The notes beneath the pieces were generated by a model, which worked only from the letters and a program-made list of their open reading frames with translations, was not told the origin of the DNA and ran no database searches. The position numbers were made by a program, and so were the translations under genes. From Planctomycetota bacterium (GTDB lineage Bacteria; Planctomycetota; UBA1135; UBA2386): DNA of 64,000 nucleotides. Each line of letters starts with the position of its first letter. The stretch's first letter is position 1. This document shows, one piece after another, positions 52,793-60,786 of the stretch. The DNA lies in assembly GCA_016716265.1 (NCBI GenBank), contig JADJWQ010000002.1:953001-1017000 (forward strand). The letters are read 5' to 3'.

Positions 52793-53779
52793 TCAGTAGC
52801 CCCACCCGTCCACGATCTTCGCTTGCAAGATCAGGCGGTGCAGCGCGTGGGAGGACTTGTTCTCTGGATCGAGGTCACATGCCTTGTTGCACCACTCGTC
52901 GGCATCGGGCAACGCGCGCCGCTCGAGGTAGATCGTCCCGAGGGCAAGGTAGGCGGTCGTGAGGCGGGCGCGGAGCTCGTCCTGCACCGCTTCCAGGCGC
53001 TCAGCCGGGGATGCCGCGGTCGTCGTCTCGTCCCGCTCGACCGGCGGCCGTGGCGCAACGAGGTCGCCAACCTCGCTCCAGACCTTCTCGAGCCGGGAGA
53101 TCGCACGCTGCAGCCCCCGCTGCTGACGCATGTCTCCGTGAGCCGGCACGTCCAGGTCCTTGACCACCTTCTCGAGCACGCTTCGAACGCTCTTGACGGC
53201 CGACGCGATCTCCTCTCCCGTCGCCTCGTGCGCGCTCGGCCGCTTCTGGTCCGCGATCTTCGCCGCCAGCTTCGTTGCATCCCTGGCGGATCTCGTATCC
53301 CCGTAGTCGTGGGCGACGGCATGCGCCGCGAGTTGGGCAGAACCCAGGCGACCATCCTCGAAGTCCGCTTGCGCGGCTTGCAGAATCCGCGCCGCGATCT
53401 GCTCGCGCGACTGCTGCTCCACCCGCTTCGCCTTCGCGCCCAGCGCCGGATCCAGCTTCGCCGCCTGGCGCGCTTCCGCAATCGCAAAGGCGAACAGGCC
53501 AAGATCCTCGCAGACTGCGGCCAGGTCGAGGTGGGCCCCACCGTTGCCTTGATCGATGCGTGCCGCCAACACGTCGTAGACGGAGCGCGGAATGATCTCG
53601 GCGCGCGAAAGTTCGCGCATCTCTTCCTTCGGGAACGTCAGTTCCATCCGGAACGTCCCGTCGGTCACGTCGACGACACGTCCGATGAGAACCTCGCCGG
53701 TGCGTAGTGTGACGCTCTGGCCGCACAGCGACACCGCCAGAACGAGGATTGCAAGAAGGCAACGGGTCGTGGGCTTCAT
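52793..53779 (-). CDS. Exported helical-repeat (TPR-like) protein
   Basis: A 328-residue exported protein: signal TTRCLLAILVLAVSLCGQ, an N-terminal beta segment (SVTLRTGEVLIGRVVDVTDG), and several helical TPR-like repeats (CEDLGLFAFAIAEARQAAKL, AYLALGTIYLERRALPDADE). ATG 53779 is preceded by GGAGA. TPR-like repeats usually scaffold protein complexes. No catalytic motif. It stands 32 bases upstream of the nucleotidyltransferase gene. Role unknown. Confidence 0.7.
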   Translation of the reverse strand: MKPTTRCLLAILVLAVSLCGQSVTLRTGEVLIGRVVDVTDGTFRMELTFPKEEMRELSRAEIIPRSVYDVLAARIDQGNGGAHLDLAAVCEDLGLFAFAIAEARQAAKLDPALGAKAKRVEQQSREQIAARILQAAQADFEDGRLGSAQLAAHAVAHDYGDTRSARDATKLAAKIADQKRPSAHEATGEEIASAVKSVRSVLEKVVKDLDVPAHGDMRQQRGLQRAISRLEKVWSEVGDLVAPRPPVERDETTTAASPAERLEAVQDELRARLTTAYLALGTIYLERRALPDADEWCNKACDLDPENKSSHALHRLILQAKIVDGWGY

Positions 53780-53793
53780 GGGAGTCTCCTTGG

Positions 53794-53880
53794 TCAGTGG
53801 CATCCGCCGCATCCGGAGAGGACAATCAGCGTGCATGCAAGCAGCAACCAGCGAACGAACGGGGTGATGATTCGATTCAT
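53794..53880 (-). CDS. 28-residue lipopeptide-like small protein
   Basis: A short frame starting ATG 53880 with residues WLLLACTLIVLSGCGGCH at its end. It has a positively charged start, a hydrophobic core and a lipobox LSGC followed by GGCH, the layout of entericidin-like small lipoproteins. The frame ends 14 bases before the TPR-like gene's start. There is no strong ribosome site, so it could be chance, but the composition is convincing. Confidence 0.45.
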   Translation of the reverse strand: MNRIITPFVRWLLLACTLIVLSGCGGCH

Positions 53881-54150
53881 GACGACCGCCAGTGGGAGTC
53901 AGGTGGAGTCGCTGGGTGGCTGAGCAACGCCCGTGCCGGTAGCGTGTCAGGCCGGCGCAGCGGCACTCGACTTGCTCCGGCCTCGCCGGGCGTCCGCATT
54001 CACCTCGACGCCTGATCCTCCTGTCCCTACCAGCATGCTCGCCTCGGGCCTCGACTACGAACATCGGCGAAGTTGCCTGGCCGCACTGCGACCGAGGACC
54101 GGCAACGACCCGCCGCGATGGTGCCGTGGTGTCTCACTCACCAGCTTCTG

Positions 54151-56004
54151 ATGTCCCGATCACCAGAACCTAGCCGAATGAGGGCTCATCGCGGGCGGCG
54201 TCCGGCCCGATCGAAGAAGCCTCCGCGCTCCCTGCGCCGCCATCTCCTGATCTGGTCGCTGCTGATCGCACTCGTTCCGATGTTTCTGCTGGCCGGACAG
54301 GGATACCACTGCGCACGCCAAGCCGTACTCGACACGGCGGCTGAACGGCTTGCAGAACTCACGGAGTCGCGACGGCAGCGCCTCGAGATGTGGCTTTCGG
54401 AGCGCCTGGCCGACGCTGCGTTCCTCGCTGCCTGCCCGGCCGTGCGTCACGAGTGCTCGGCTGACTCGCAGACCAGCCAGACGGCACAGGTGACGTCGGC
54501 GTTCCTGTCCACGTTCGCTACCAAGTACGGCATGTACGAGGCGATCGGCCTCTACGACCCGGGGTGGCACGAACTAGCGGGTGTGGGAACACGCAGCCAC
54601 GGCCTTCAGGCATTCGAGCTGTCTGGCATCGTCGAGGCCGTCGGCAGTTCGCCTGGACCTGCCGCGGGACGCGTCCATCGTCACCGAGACGGTCGGCTCG
54701 GCATGCACTTCGGCGCCGCCGTTCGGGACGGCGAGCAAGTCACCGGCTACGTCCTTGCTGCTCTCGATGAGGAAGTGATGCAGGCCATCTTGAAGGACGG
54801 CATGCCCACTTCCACGTACCGCAGCTACCTTGTCGGGCGAGACGGCATCATGCTCACCGAAGCGGAGAGCAGTCTCGCCGGCGCCGGGCTGTCAGAACGG
54901 GTCGCTTCCGTCGGGTTCAAGAGGGCGGCGAACGACGAGACCGGTGCTGCTGTCTACCGGGACTCCCGCAACCGAGAGGTTGTTGGGGGCTATGCCGCGA
55001 TCCATGGAATGGATTGGATCCTGTTGGTGGAGCAGGACGCGCCAGATGCGCTGGCGTGGCTTCCGGAGCTGGGCTGGCGGGCGCTGATCACTTCGCTTCT
55101 CGTATCTGCTGCGGTCGTCGCCCTCACGCTGCGGAGTGCGCGCCGCATGACGGCACCGCTGCAGCAGCTGGCGAATGTCGCACGGCAGGTCGCACACGGC
55201 GACTTGGAAGCCAGAGTCGGCCCCGTTTCCCAGTACGAGGTCGGCTCCGTCGCCACCGCACTGAACCACATGCTGGACGAGCTGGCCACCGCCCGGCTCC
55301 GAGTCGTTCAGAGCGAGACCCTGGCGGCAATGGGTGAGATGAGTTCTGCGGTCGTCCACGAGATGCGGAATCCGCTTTCCTCGATCAAGCTGAACCTGCA
55401 GGCGATCCTGAAGAAGCTCTCCGACGACCCGCGCAGCCTGGAGCTCGCCGAGATCGCCCAGGCGCAGGTTCTTCGCCTGGAGCGCATGTTCTCCGATCTC
55501 CTGTCCTTGAGCAGGCCGCTGGCCATGAACTTCGGTGTGCTGCCGCTGCAGGACACGCTGGTCGCAGCCCTGGAGGATGTCGCCGAACAAGCTGGCAGCG
55601 AACGGTGCAGTCTCCACGTACAGGAACTCGACCCGCACGTCCACGTGCGAATCGATCCTGACCGGATGCGACAGGCGCTGGTCAACCTCCTCCAGAATGC
55701 CATCGACGCTGCGGGTCACGGCGGCGAGATCGTAGTCGTCACTCGTCTCGAAGAATCGCGGCGACGCGTCCTCATCGAGGTGGCCGACAACGGCCCCGGA
55801 GTCTCGTACGACAACCTCGAACGCTTGTTCCAACCCTTCTTCACGACGCGCGCAGGCGGCACTGGGCTCGGACTCGCCATGGTCCGCAAGATCGTCGAGT
55901 ACCATGGGGGTCGCGTGACTGCCGCCAACCGCACCGACACGGCGAACAACGAGACTGGCGCCGTCTTCCGAATCGAGCTACCTCATGAGCCAGAGCAAAG
56001 CTAG
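54151..56004 (+). CDS. Sensor histidine kinase (NtrB/AtoS-like)
   Basis: A 617-residue membrane kinase. TM1 (LLIWSLLIALVPMFLLAG) and TM2 (LITSLLVSAAVVALTL) flank a large periplasmic sensor domain of CACHE-like layout. A HAMP segment (TAPLQQLANVARQVAHGDLE) leads to the HisKA H-box VVHEMRNPLSSIKLNL (His403). The catalytic domain has NLLQNAIDAA and GTGLGLAMVRKIVEYHGG. ATG 54151 is preferred; 54073, 54118 and 54178 are alternatives. It overlaps the regulator gene by 20 bases. The signal is unknown; metal or envelope stress fits the region. Confidence 0.9.
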   Translation: MSRSPEPSRMRAHRGRRPARSKKPPRSLRRHLLIWSLLIALVPMFLLAGQGYHCARQAVLDTAAERLAELTESRRQRLEMWLSERLADAAFLAACPAVRHECSADSQTSQTAQVTSAFLSTFATKYGMYEAIGLYDPGWHELAGVGTRSHGLQAFELSGIVEAVGSSPGPAAGRVHRHRDGRLGMHFGAAVRDGEQVTGYVLAALDEEVMQAILKDGMPTSTYRSYLVGRDGIMLTEAESSLAGAGLSERVASVGFKRAANDETGAAVYRDSRNREVVGGYAAIHGMDWILLVEQDAPDALAWLPELGWRALITSLLVSAAVVALTLRSARRMTAPLQQLANVARQVAHGDLEARVGPVSQYEVGSVATALNHMLDELATARLRVVQSETLAAMGEMSSAVVHEMRNPLSSIKLNLQAILKKLSDDPRSLELAEIAQAQVLRLERMFSDLLSLSRPLAMNFGVLPLQDTLVAALEDVAEQAGSERCSLHVQELDPHVHVRIDPDRMRQALVNLLQNAIDAAGHGGEIVVVTRLEESRRRVLIEVADNGPGVSYDNLERLFQPFFTTRAGGTGLGLAMVRKIVEYHGGRVTAANRTDTANNETGAVFRIELPHEPEQS

Positions 56005-57355
56005 TGCCCTGCGGATCCTCGTCGTCGACGACGATGAGGCACTGGGCCGCTCGCTGCAAATCCAACTCGAAGAGCACGGACACGCAGTCACCACGTGCAT
56101 GAACGGGAGGGATGCCCTCCGTCTGGTCGGCGACGGTGGTGCGTTCGACCTTCTGTTCCTCGACCTCCGCCTCCCGGACCAGAGCGGGCTGCGCGTCTTG
56201 AAGACGCTTCAGGGTCTCTCGAGCCCACCGGACACTGTCATGATCACTGGTGTCCAGGACATGAAGTCCATGATCGAAGCCATCCAGGTCGGCGCCTTCG
56301 ATTATGTGCGGAAACCTCTCGCGCTCGAAGATGTGCTGGTGGCTGTCGAGAAGTGCATCCAACGCCGCTCGCGGCGCGGACACTCCGGACGGCGGGACCT
56401 CGTCCGCATCGACGTCGAATCCGACCAACCTCACGAGATCGTCGGACAGGACCGCAAGATCCTCGATCTGCTCAAGCAGGTGGGCTTGCTCTCTCGCAGC
56501 AAGGTCACCGTACTGATCCAGGGCGAAAGCGGGACGGGCAAGGACCTCGTCGCTCGCGCCATCCACAATGCCTCCTCGCCATCACAGCCGTTCATCGCCA
56601 TCAATTCGGCCGCGATCGTGCCAACTCTGCTCGAGAGCGAGCTGTTCGGGCACGAGAGGGGCGCCTTCACCGGGGCCGACACCCGCAAGATCGGCCGCCT
56701 CGAGCAGGCGGGAAACGGCACCGTGTTCCTCGACGAGATCGGCGACATGCCGATGGAGCTGCAGGCCAAGCTCCTGCGCACGCTGCAGGATCGTTGCTTC
56801 GAACGCGTCGGCGGAAACCAGAGCATCCCCTTCGAGGCGCGAGTGCTCGCCGCGTCCCATCGCGACCTCGACGCGATGGTGGCAGACAAGGAGTTTCGAG
56901 AGGATCTGCTGTACCGGCTGTCCGTTGCACGTCTCCAAGTCCCGCCGCTACGCGACCGACCCGGCGATGTTCGTCCGCTCGCAATCCACCTGCTGCACCG
57001 AATTCGCAGACGGCTGGAGAGCCCTGTGTTAGCTATCGCCGAGTCGGCACTGCAGACCCTCGAGGGGCATGCTTGGCCTGGAAACGTCCGCGAACTCGAG
57101 AACGCACTGACGCGCGCCGTAGCCGTGGCGCGAACCGACGTCATCGAGGCCGTGGACCTACCCGACGTCCACCGCCCCGCGACTCCGAACTCTGCGCCCC
57201 ATGAGAGTCCGCTGCGGAAGCTGTCGGAGGTCGAGCGGGATCACGTCAAGGCCGTCCTGGATCATCTCGAGTGGAACATCACCAGAAGCGCTCAGGCTCT
57301 CGACATCTCCCCAACAACCCTGCGCAAGAAGATCGCCGACTACGGCTTGCGGTAG
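55985..57355 (+). CDS. NtrC-family sigma54-dependent response regulator
   Basis: A 456-residue regulator. Residues 10-120 form a receiver with phospho-acceptor Asp60 (FLDLRLPD) and Lys110. The AAA+ domain has Walker A GESGTGKD (180-187) and the sigma54-contact loop GAFTGA (226-231), followed by DEIGDMPMELQ. The C-terminus is a Fis-type HTH (TRSAQALDISPTTLRKKI). It pairs with the kinase gene, with which it overlaps. I found no convincing sigma54 promoter in this window, so its targets are unidentified. Confidence 0.93.
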   Translation: MSQSKASALRILVVDDDEALGRSLQIQLEEHGHAVTTCMNGRDALRLVGDGGAFDLLFLDLRLPDQSGLRVLKTLQGLSSPPDTVMITGVQDMKSMIEAIQVGAFDYVRKPLALEDVLVAVEKCIQRRSRRGHSGRRDLVRIDVESDQPHEIVGQDRKILDLLKQVGLLSRSKVTVLIQGESGTGKDLVARAIHNASSPSQPFIAINSAAIVPTLLESELFGHERGAFTGADTRKIGRLEQAGNGTVFLDEIGDMPMELQAKLLRTLQDRCFERVGGNQSIPFEARVLAASHRDLDAMVADKEFREDLLYRLSVARLQVPPLRDRPGDVRPLAIHLLHRIRRRLESPVLAIAESALQTLEGHAWPGNVRELENALTRAVAVARTDVIEAVDLPDVHRPATPNSAPHESPLRKLSEVERDHVKAVLDHLEWNITRSAQALDISPTTLRKKIADYGLR

Positions 57356-57404
57356 TCTCCATGTGCCACTGCCAACTGATCCCACCGCTCTCTCCTACCG
57401 CGCA

Positions 57405-57842
57405 ATGGTCATGACCCAACCTGCCGACAATCCCGAGCTGGCACTTGCGGCAGCACAAGATCCGTACGAGGGGGTCCCGTTCGATCCCAACTTCTTCTGT
57501 ACGATTCTACCCGGCCGGGTCGGGGCCTTGTGTCCAGGCGTGTCGAAGCACGTGCCGGTCGTGCTCGTGCACCTGGTCGATGGTTCGGTACTGGATGTAT
57601 GTCACATCGCTCAGCTTTCGCCTCGCTGGGTCGCAATGGCAGCGTTTCGCAACGCGCCGAGCTGTGAAGAGATGGACCTCCATTTCGTGCCGTATTCTAC
57701 GATCCTTCGCGTGACGCTCTCGGCGAGAAGCGTCTCCGAACGCCAGATCGGCTTCCAAATCGATCACGCTGCGAGCGCGATCAAGCACTTGGAAACCGCG
57801 GGTGGCGCGCAAGTCGATCCCGACCAAGGCTCCACGCAATGA
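57405..57842 (+). CDS. Hypothetical small soluble protein
   Basis: A 145-residue protein without a recognised family. It has a conserved-looking core (FDPNFFCTILPGRVGALCPG, VPVVLVHLVDGSVLDVCHIA) with two Cys residues and a beta-strand/loop pattern. The C-terminus overlaps the start of the membrane-protein gene (57839) by ATGA. An alternative Met is at 57411. It follows the two-component genes by 50 bases and may be under their control. Confidence 0.6.
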   Translation: MVMTQPADNPELALAAAQDPYEGVPFDPNFFCTILPGRVGALCPGVSKHVPVVLVHLVDGSVLDVCHIAQLSPRWVAMAAFRNAPSCEEMDLHFVPYSTILRVTLSARSVSERQIGFQIDHAASAIKHLETAGGAQVDPDQGSTQ

Positions 57843-58477
57843 CGACGCAAACCCGCATGCTTGTCGCCGCGGAGACGCGCTCTGACCGCCATGCCTGGTT
57901 GATTCTCGTCACGATCGTTGCACAGCTCGGCGGCCTTGCCCTGGTAGCTGGCTTGTCGGCCACCGCGTGGCTGCTCGCGGCCTTGGCAATCGTGGCCGCC
58001 TGTGGCCTGGCGCACAACGGATGGAAGCAGCGCACCCGATTCCGCGGAATCGACAAGGTCATCGTTCCACTGGCGTTCGGTGGGCTCGGCCTCGTTATCG
58101 GCCAGTACTGGGTCGCACGCTTCGTTTCGGCGTCGGACGCCGGAGGCGACGCCGCAACCGCTCCTGCGGCGATGCAACGCCTCCTGGTCATGGCTACTGT
58201 GCTTGCTCTTTGTGTACCAGCATGCGCGCTGATGTGCTCGCACGAAGCGTGCACATCTCGCCGACGAGCGATCGCGGAACTCGTACTCCTGCACTTGCTG
58301 ATGATGGCTGGGATGTTCGTAGCGTCACGGCTCGCAGCCCAGGAGCTTGGCCTCGTGCCGAGCCCGATCTGGACGTACGCTACTGCCATGTTCGGGATGG
58401 GGATTGGAGCTTTCGTCGCGACCCTGGTGTTTCACCGGCGAGTAGTTGGAAACGCTCACCCACATGGCCGGGCATAA
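57839..58477 (+). CDS. Hypothetical multi-pass membrane protein
   Basis: A 212-residue protein with about six hydrophobic segments (LILVTIVAQLGGLALVAGL, WLLAALAIVAACGLAH, VPLAFGGLGLVIGQYW, LVMATVLALCVPACALMC, LHLLMMAGMFVASRLA and YATAMFGMGIGAFVATL). Cys/His residues cluster at CALMCSHEAC. No known family. Its ATG overlaps the previous stop and its stop abuts the NhaP-type gene at 58477, so the three may be cotranscribed. Confidence 0.6.
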   Translation: MTTQTRMLVAAETRSDRHAWLILVTIVAQLGGLALVAGLSATAWLLAALAIVAACGLAHNGWKQRTRFRGIDKVIVPLAFGGLGLVIGQYWVARFVSASDAGGDAATAPAAMQRLLVMATVLALCVPACALMCSHEACTSRRRAIAELVLLHLLMMAGMFVASRLAAQELGLVPSPIWTYATAMFGMGIGAFVATLVFHRRVVGNAHPHGRA

Positions 58478-59676
58478 TGCAACCTGCGCTTATTGCCTAT
58501 GTTGCAGCATGTCTACTCACGTATTCCCTTTTGTCCCGATGGCTCCGAAAGCTATCGCTGACGTCTGCCATCTTCTTTTTTTTCGCCGGACTGCCCGCTG
58601 GACCTTTCGGCCTGGACCTGTTCGGGACCGAGAGCACGGAAGCTGCCCACCTGCTGGCCAACATCACCCTTGCCCTGGTGTTGTTCGTTGACGCCACACA
58701 CGCGTCCCCTGAGCACCTGTTGAGGCCGCGGGGCGCCCCGCTACGCTTGCTCTTGCTCGGCCTTCCGCTGGTTGTCGTAGCGGGGACCGCCGTCGCCTCG
58801 TTGCTCCTGCCGGGCTTGTCCCTGTGGCAGGCTGCGGTGCTGGCAGCAGTGGTTGCGCCTACCGACGCGGCCCTGGGGCAACCGATCCTGCAAGACGAGC
58901 GCGTCCCCGCTGACATTCGCCACATCCTCAATGTCGAAAGCGGACTCAATGACGGGCTCAGCGTACCCATTCTGATGGTCCTCCTGTGCGTCGCCCGCAC
59001 CGATGCTCACCCCGACATGACTGCCTACTGGGTGCGCTTTGGCGCCACACAGGTGCTTCTGGGACCACTCATCGGGGTCCTTGTCGGTCATGTCGGCGCC
59101 AAGCTCATCCTACGGGACTCCGGAGTCCGCGGCGCCATGGAACCGGACTGTCGCATCGGCGTCGCCGCTCTCGCGATCGTGTCCTACGGGCTCGCGGAGG
59201 TTCTCCATGGCAACGGGCTGCTTGCATCCTTCGTCGCGGGACTTGCATGCGGGAGGGTCAACCGGAAGGCCCAGCTGACTGCGTTCGCCGACGCGGAAGG
59301 CAAGCTCCTGTCGGGCTTGGTGTTCTTCATCGTCGGGGCGCTGCTGCTGCCGCAGGCATGGGACAGCTTGAGCCCCGCGATGCTTGCATTCGCCATCGCG
59401 GCGCTCACGGTCACCCGGGTTCTGCCCTCCGTCGTGACCCTTCTCTACACAGGCCTGGGACACAAGGCCATCTTGGCGATTGGATGGTTCGGGCCGCGTG
59501 GTGTCGCCACAGTCGTGTTCGCCCTTTTGGTCGAGCGTCATGCCGAATGGGATAACCGCAGCGCGGTCTTTGCTGCGGCCATAGCAACAGTTGCCTTGAG
59601 CATCGTGCTGCACGGCGTGACTGCTGTTCCTGCGGTACGGTGGCTGGCCAGCGATGGGCGTCAACCGTCGCGATGA
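58477..59676 (+). CDS. CPA1-type Na+/H+ antiporter (NhaP-like)
   Basis: A 399-residue cation:proton antiporter with about 12 membrane helices. Conserved CPA1 features include FVDATHASPEHL, AVVAPTDAALGQPIL (Asp in the fifth helix), LNVESGLNDGLSVPILM and IGWFGPRGVATVVFALL. ATG 58477 shares a base with the previous gene's TAA. It ends 53 bases before the convergent esterase gene. Confidence 0.9.
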   Translation: MQPALIAYVAACLLTYSLLSRWLRKLSLTSAIFFFFAGLPAGPFGLDLFGTESTEAAHLLANITLALVLFVDATHASPEHLLRPRGAPLRLLLLGLPLVVVAGTAVASLLLPGLSLWQAAVLAAVVAPTDAALGQPILQDERVPADIRHILNVESGLNDGLSVPILMVLLCVARTDAHPDMTAYWVRFGATQVLLGPLIGVLVGHVGAKLILRDSGVRGAMEPDCRIGVAALAIVSYGLAEVLHGNGLLASFVAGLACGRVNRKAQLTAFADAEGKLLSGLVFFIVGALLLPQAWDSLSPAMLAFAIAALTVTRVLPSVVTLLYTGLGHKAILAIGWFGPRGVATVVFALLVERHAEWDNRSAVFAAAIATVALSIVLHGVTAVPAVRWLASDGRQPSR

Positions 59677-59729
59677 CGAATACCGGGCGTGAATCGCCTC
59701 CACCCGATGACCGTCGGCGGTGCGGTTGG

Positions 59730-60779
59730 TCAGCTACGTGGCGCCAGGCTGGACCACTCAGCAGCTCGACGCAGCTTCCCCGCGAAGAATTGGACCGGCA
59801 GATGAAAACGAGCTGCCCACGATCGCTCGTCGTGGGTCTCGCACGGAAAGGCCAGGTGCAGGAGGTTTGCGCCAAGAAACAGGCCCCGAGCGATCAGGCC
59901 CTTCGCGATTCCGAGAGTTGCCTCGTAGTTGTCCCCGGGCCAGCCGCTGTCGAGGTATATCTTCAGCTGCCTCCGCGAATCCATGGGGTCGGTCCGCACG
60001 CGCTCCTGCAAGTCGTCGCGGTAGCCGAAAGTCGCTGACAGACACGCGGCACCCCCGAACACTTCGGGACGTCGCCACGCCATGGAGAACGCAGCTACAC
60101 CTCCGAGGGACGACCCGGCCACCATCGTGTGCGCAGGATCCCGCAGCGTGCGAAGGTCATCGTCTACGTGCGGCTTCAGCTCTCCCGCGATGGCATCGCC
60201 GAACCTCTCGAAGCCGCCCTGGGTGTACTCCTTCTCGCGGTCCCGCGCACGAATGCCGATCACGATGACCTGATCGATCAGGCACATCGAGTTGAGCAGC
60301 ACAAGGGTCCGATCGACGTGCCAGGCATTCCCAAGATAGGCTTCCTCGTCGAAGAACAGGTTGGCTCCGTCCAGCATGTAGAGGACCGGGTACCGCTTCA
60401 GGGTATTCTCGGAGTAGCCGGCCGGAAGGTAGGCGCGAAACTCGTGAGCGCGGCCGAGCGCCGCCGACAAGACCTCGCGGTTGCCCGAGAGCGAGCCTGC
60501 GGAATCTCCGCGGAAGTAGGGATAGGACTCCTGTGGGGCTTCATGACTCAGAATGGCCAAGCGGTTTGCACCGCAAGCCCAGTGCAATCCTGACGCAGTT
60601 CGGAGGCACGGCTTGAAGTCCAGATAGGGTCGTTCGGACTCAACAGGGAAGTCGAAGGTCTCCCGTCCGGGATCCACGTATCCTGGAGGAACGTCACGAT
60701 CCCAGTCGTCCTCAGTGCGGAGGACGATGGCGCCAGCGTCGAGAGGATACCGGACGCGGATGACACCTCGGTACTTCAC
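59730..60779 (-). CDS. Enterochelin-esterase-like hydrolase next to phosphorylase
   Basis: A 349-residue Fes-group alpha/beta hydrolase. The N-terminal half holds a beta-rich Fes/CBM-like domain (GVIRVRYPLDAGAIVLRTED), then YPVLYMLDGANLFFDEEA, the nucleophile elbow MVAGSSLGGVAAFSMAWRRP and the His region FPCETHDERSWAARF. The catalytic core is closest to the 5763-6914 esterase in this window. Start GTG 60779 is just after the phosphorylase stop (60787); an upstream ATG 60809 would overlap it and add 10 residues. Proximity to a glucan phosphorylase suggests a glucan-linked ester substrate. Confidence 0.8.
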   Translation of the reverse strand: MKYRGVIRVRYPLDAGAIVLRTEDDWDRDVPPGYVDPGRETFDFPVESERPYLDFKPCLRTASGLHWACGANRLAILSHEAPQESYPYFRGDSAGSLSGNREVLSAALGRAHEFRAYLPAGYSENTLKRYPVLYMLDGANLFFDEEAYLGNAWHVDRTLVLLNSMCLIDQVIVIGIRARDREKEYTQGGFERFGDAIAGELKPHVDDDLRTLRDPAHTMVAGSSLGGVAAFSMAWRRPEVFGGAACLSATFGYRDDLQERVRTDPMDSRRQLKIYLDSGWPGDNYEATLGIAKGLIARGLFLGANLLHLAFPCETHDERSWAARFHLPVQFFAGKLRRAAEWSSLAPRS

Positions 60780-60786
60780 GTCGACC

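Noticed and set aside
57356..57404. Possible sigma54 promoter after the NtrC-type gene
   Set aside because: No TGGC-N8-TGC spacing could be found.
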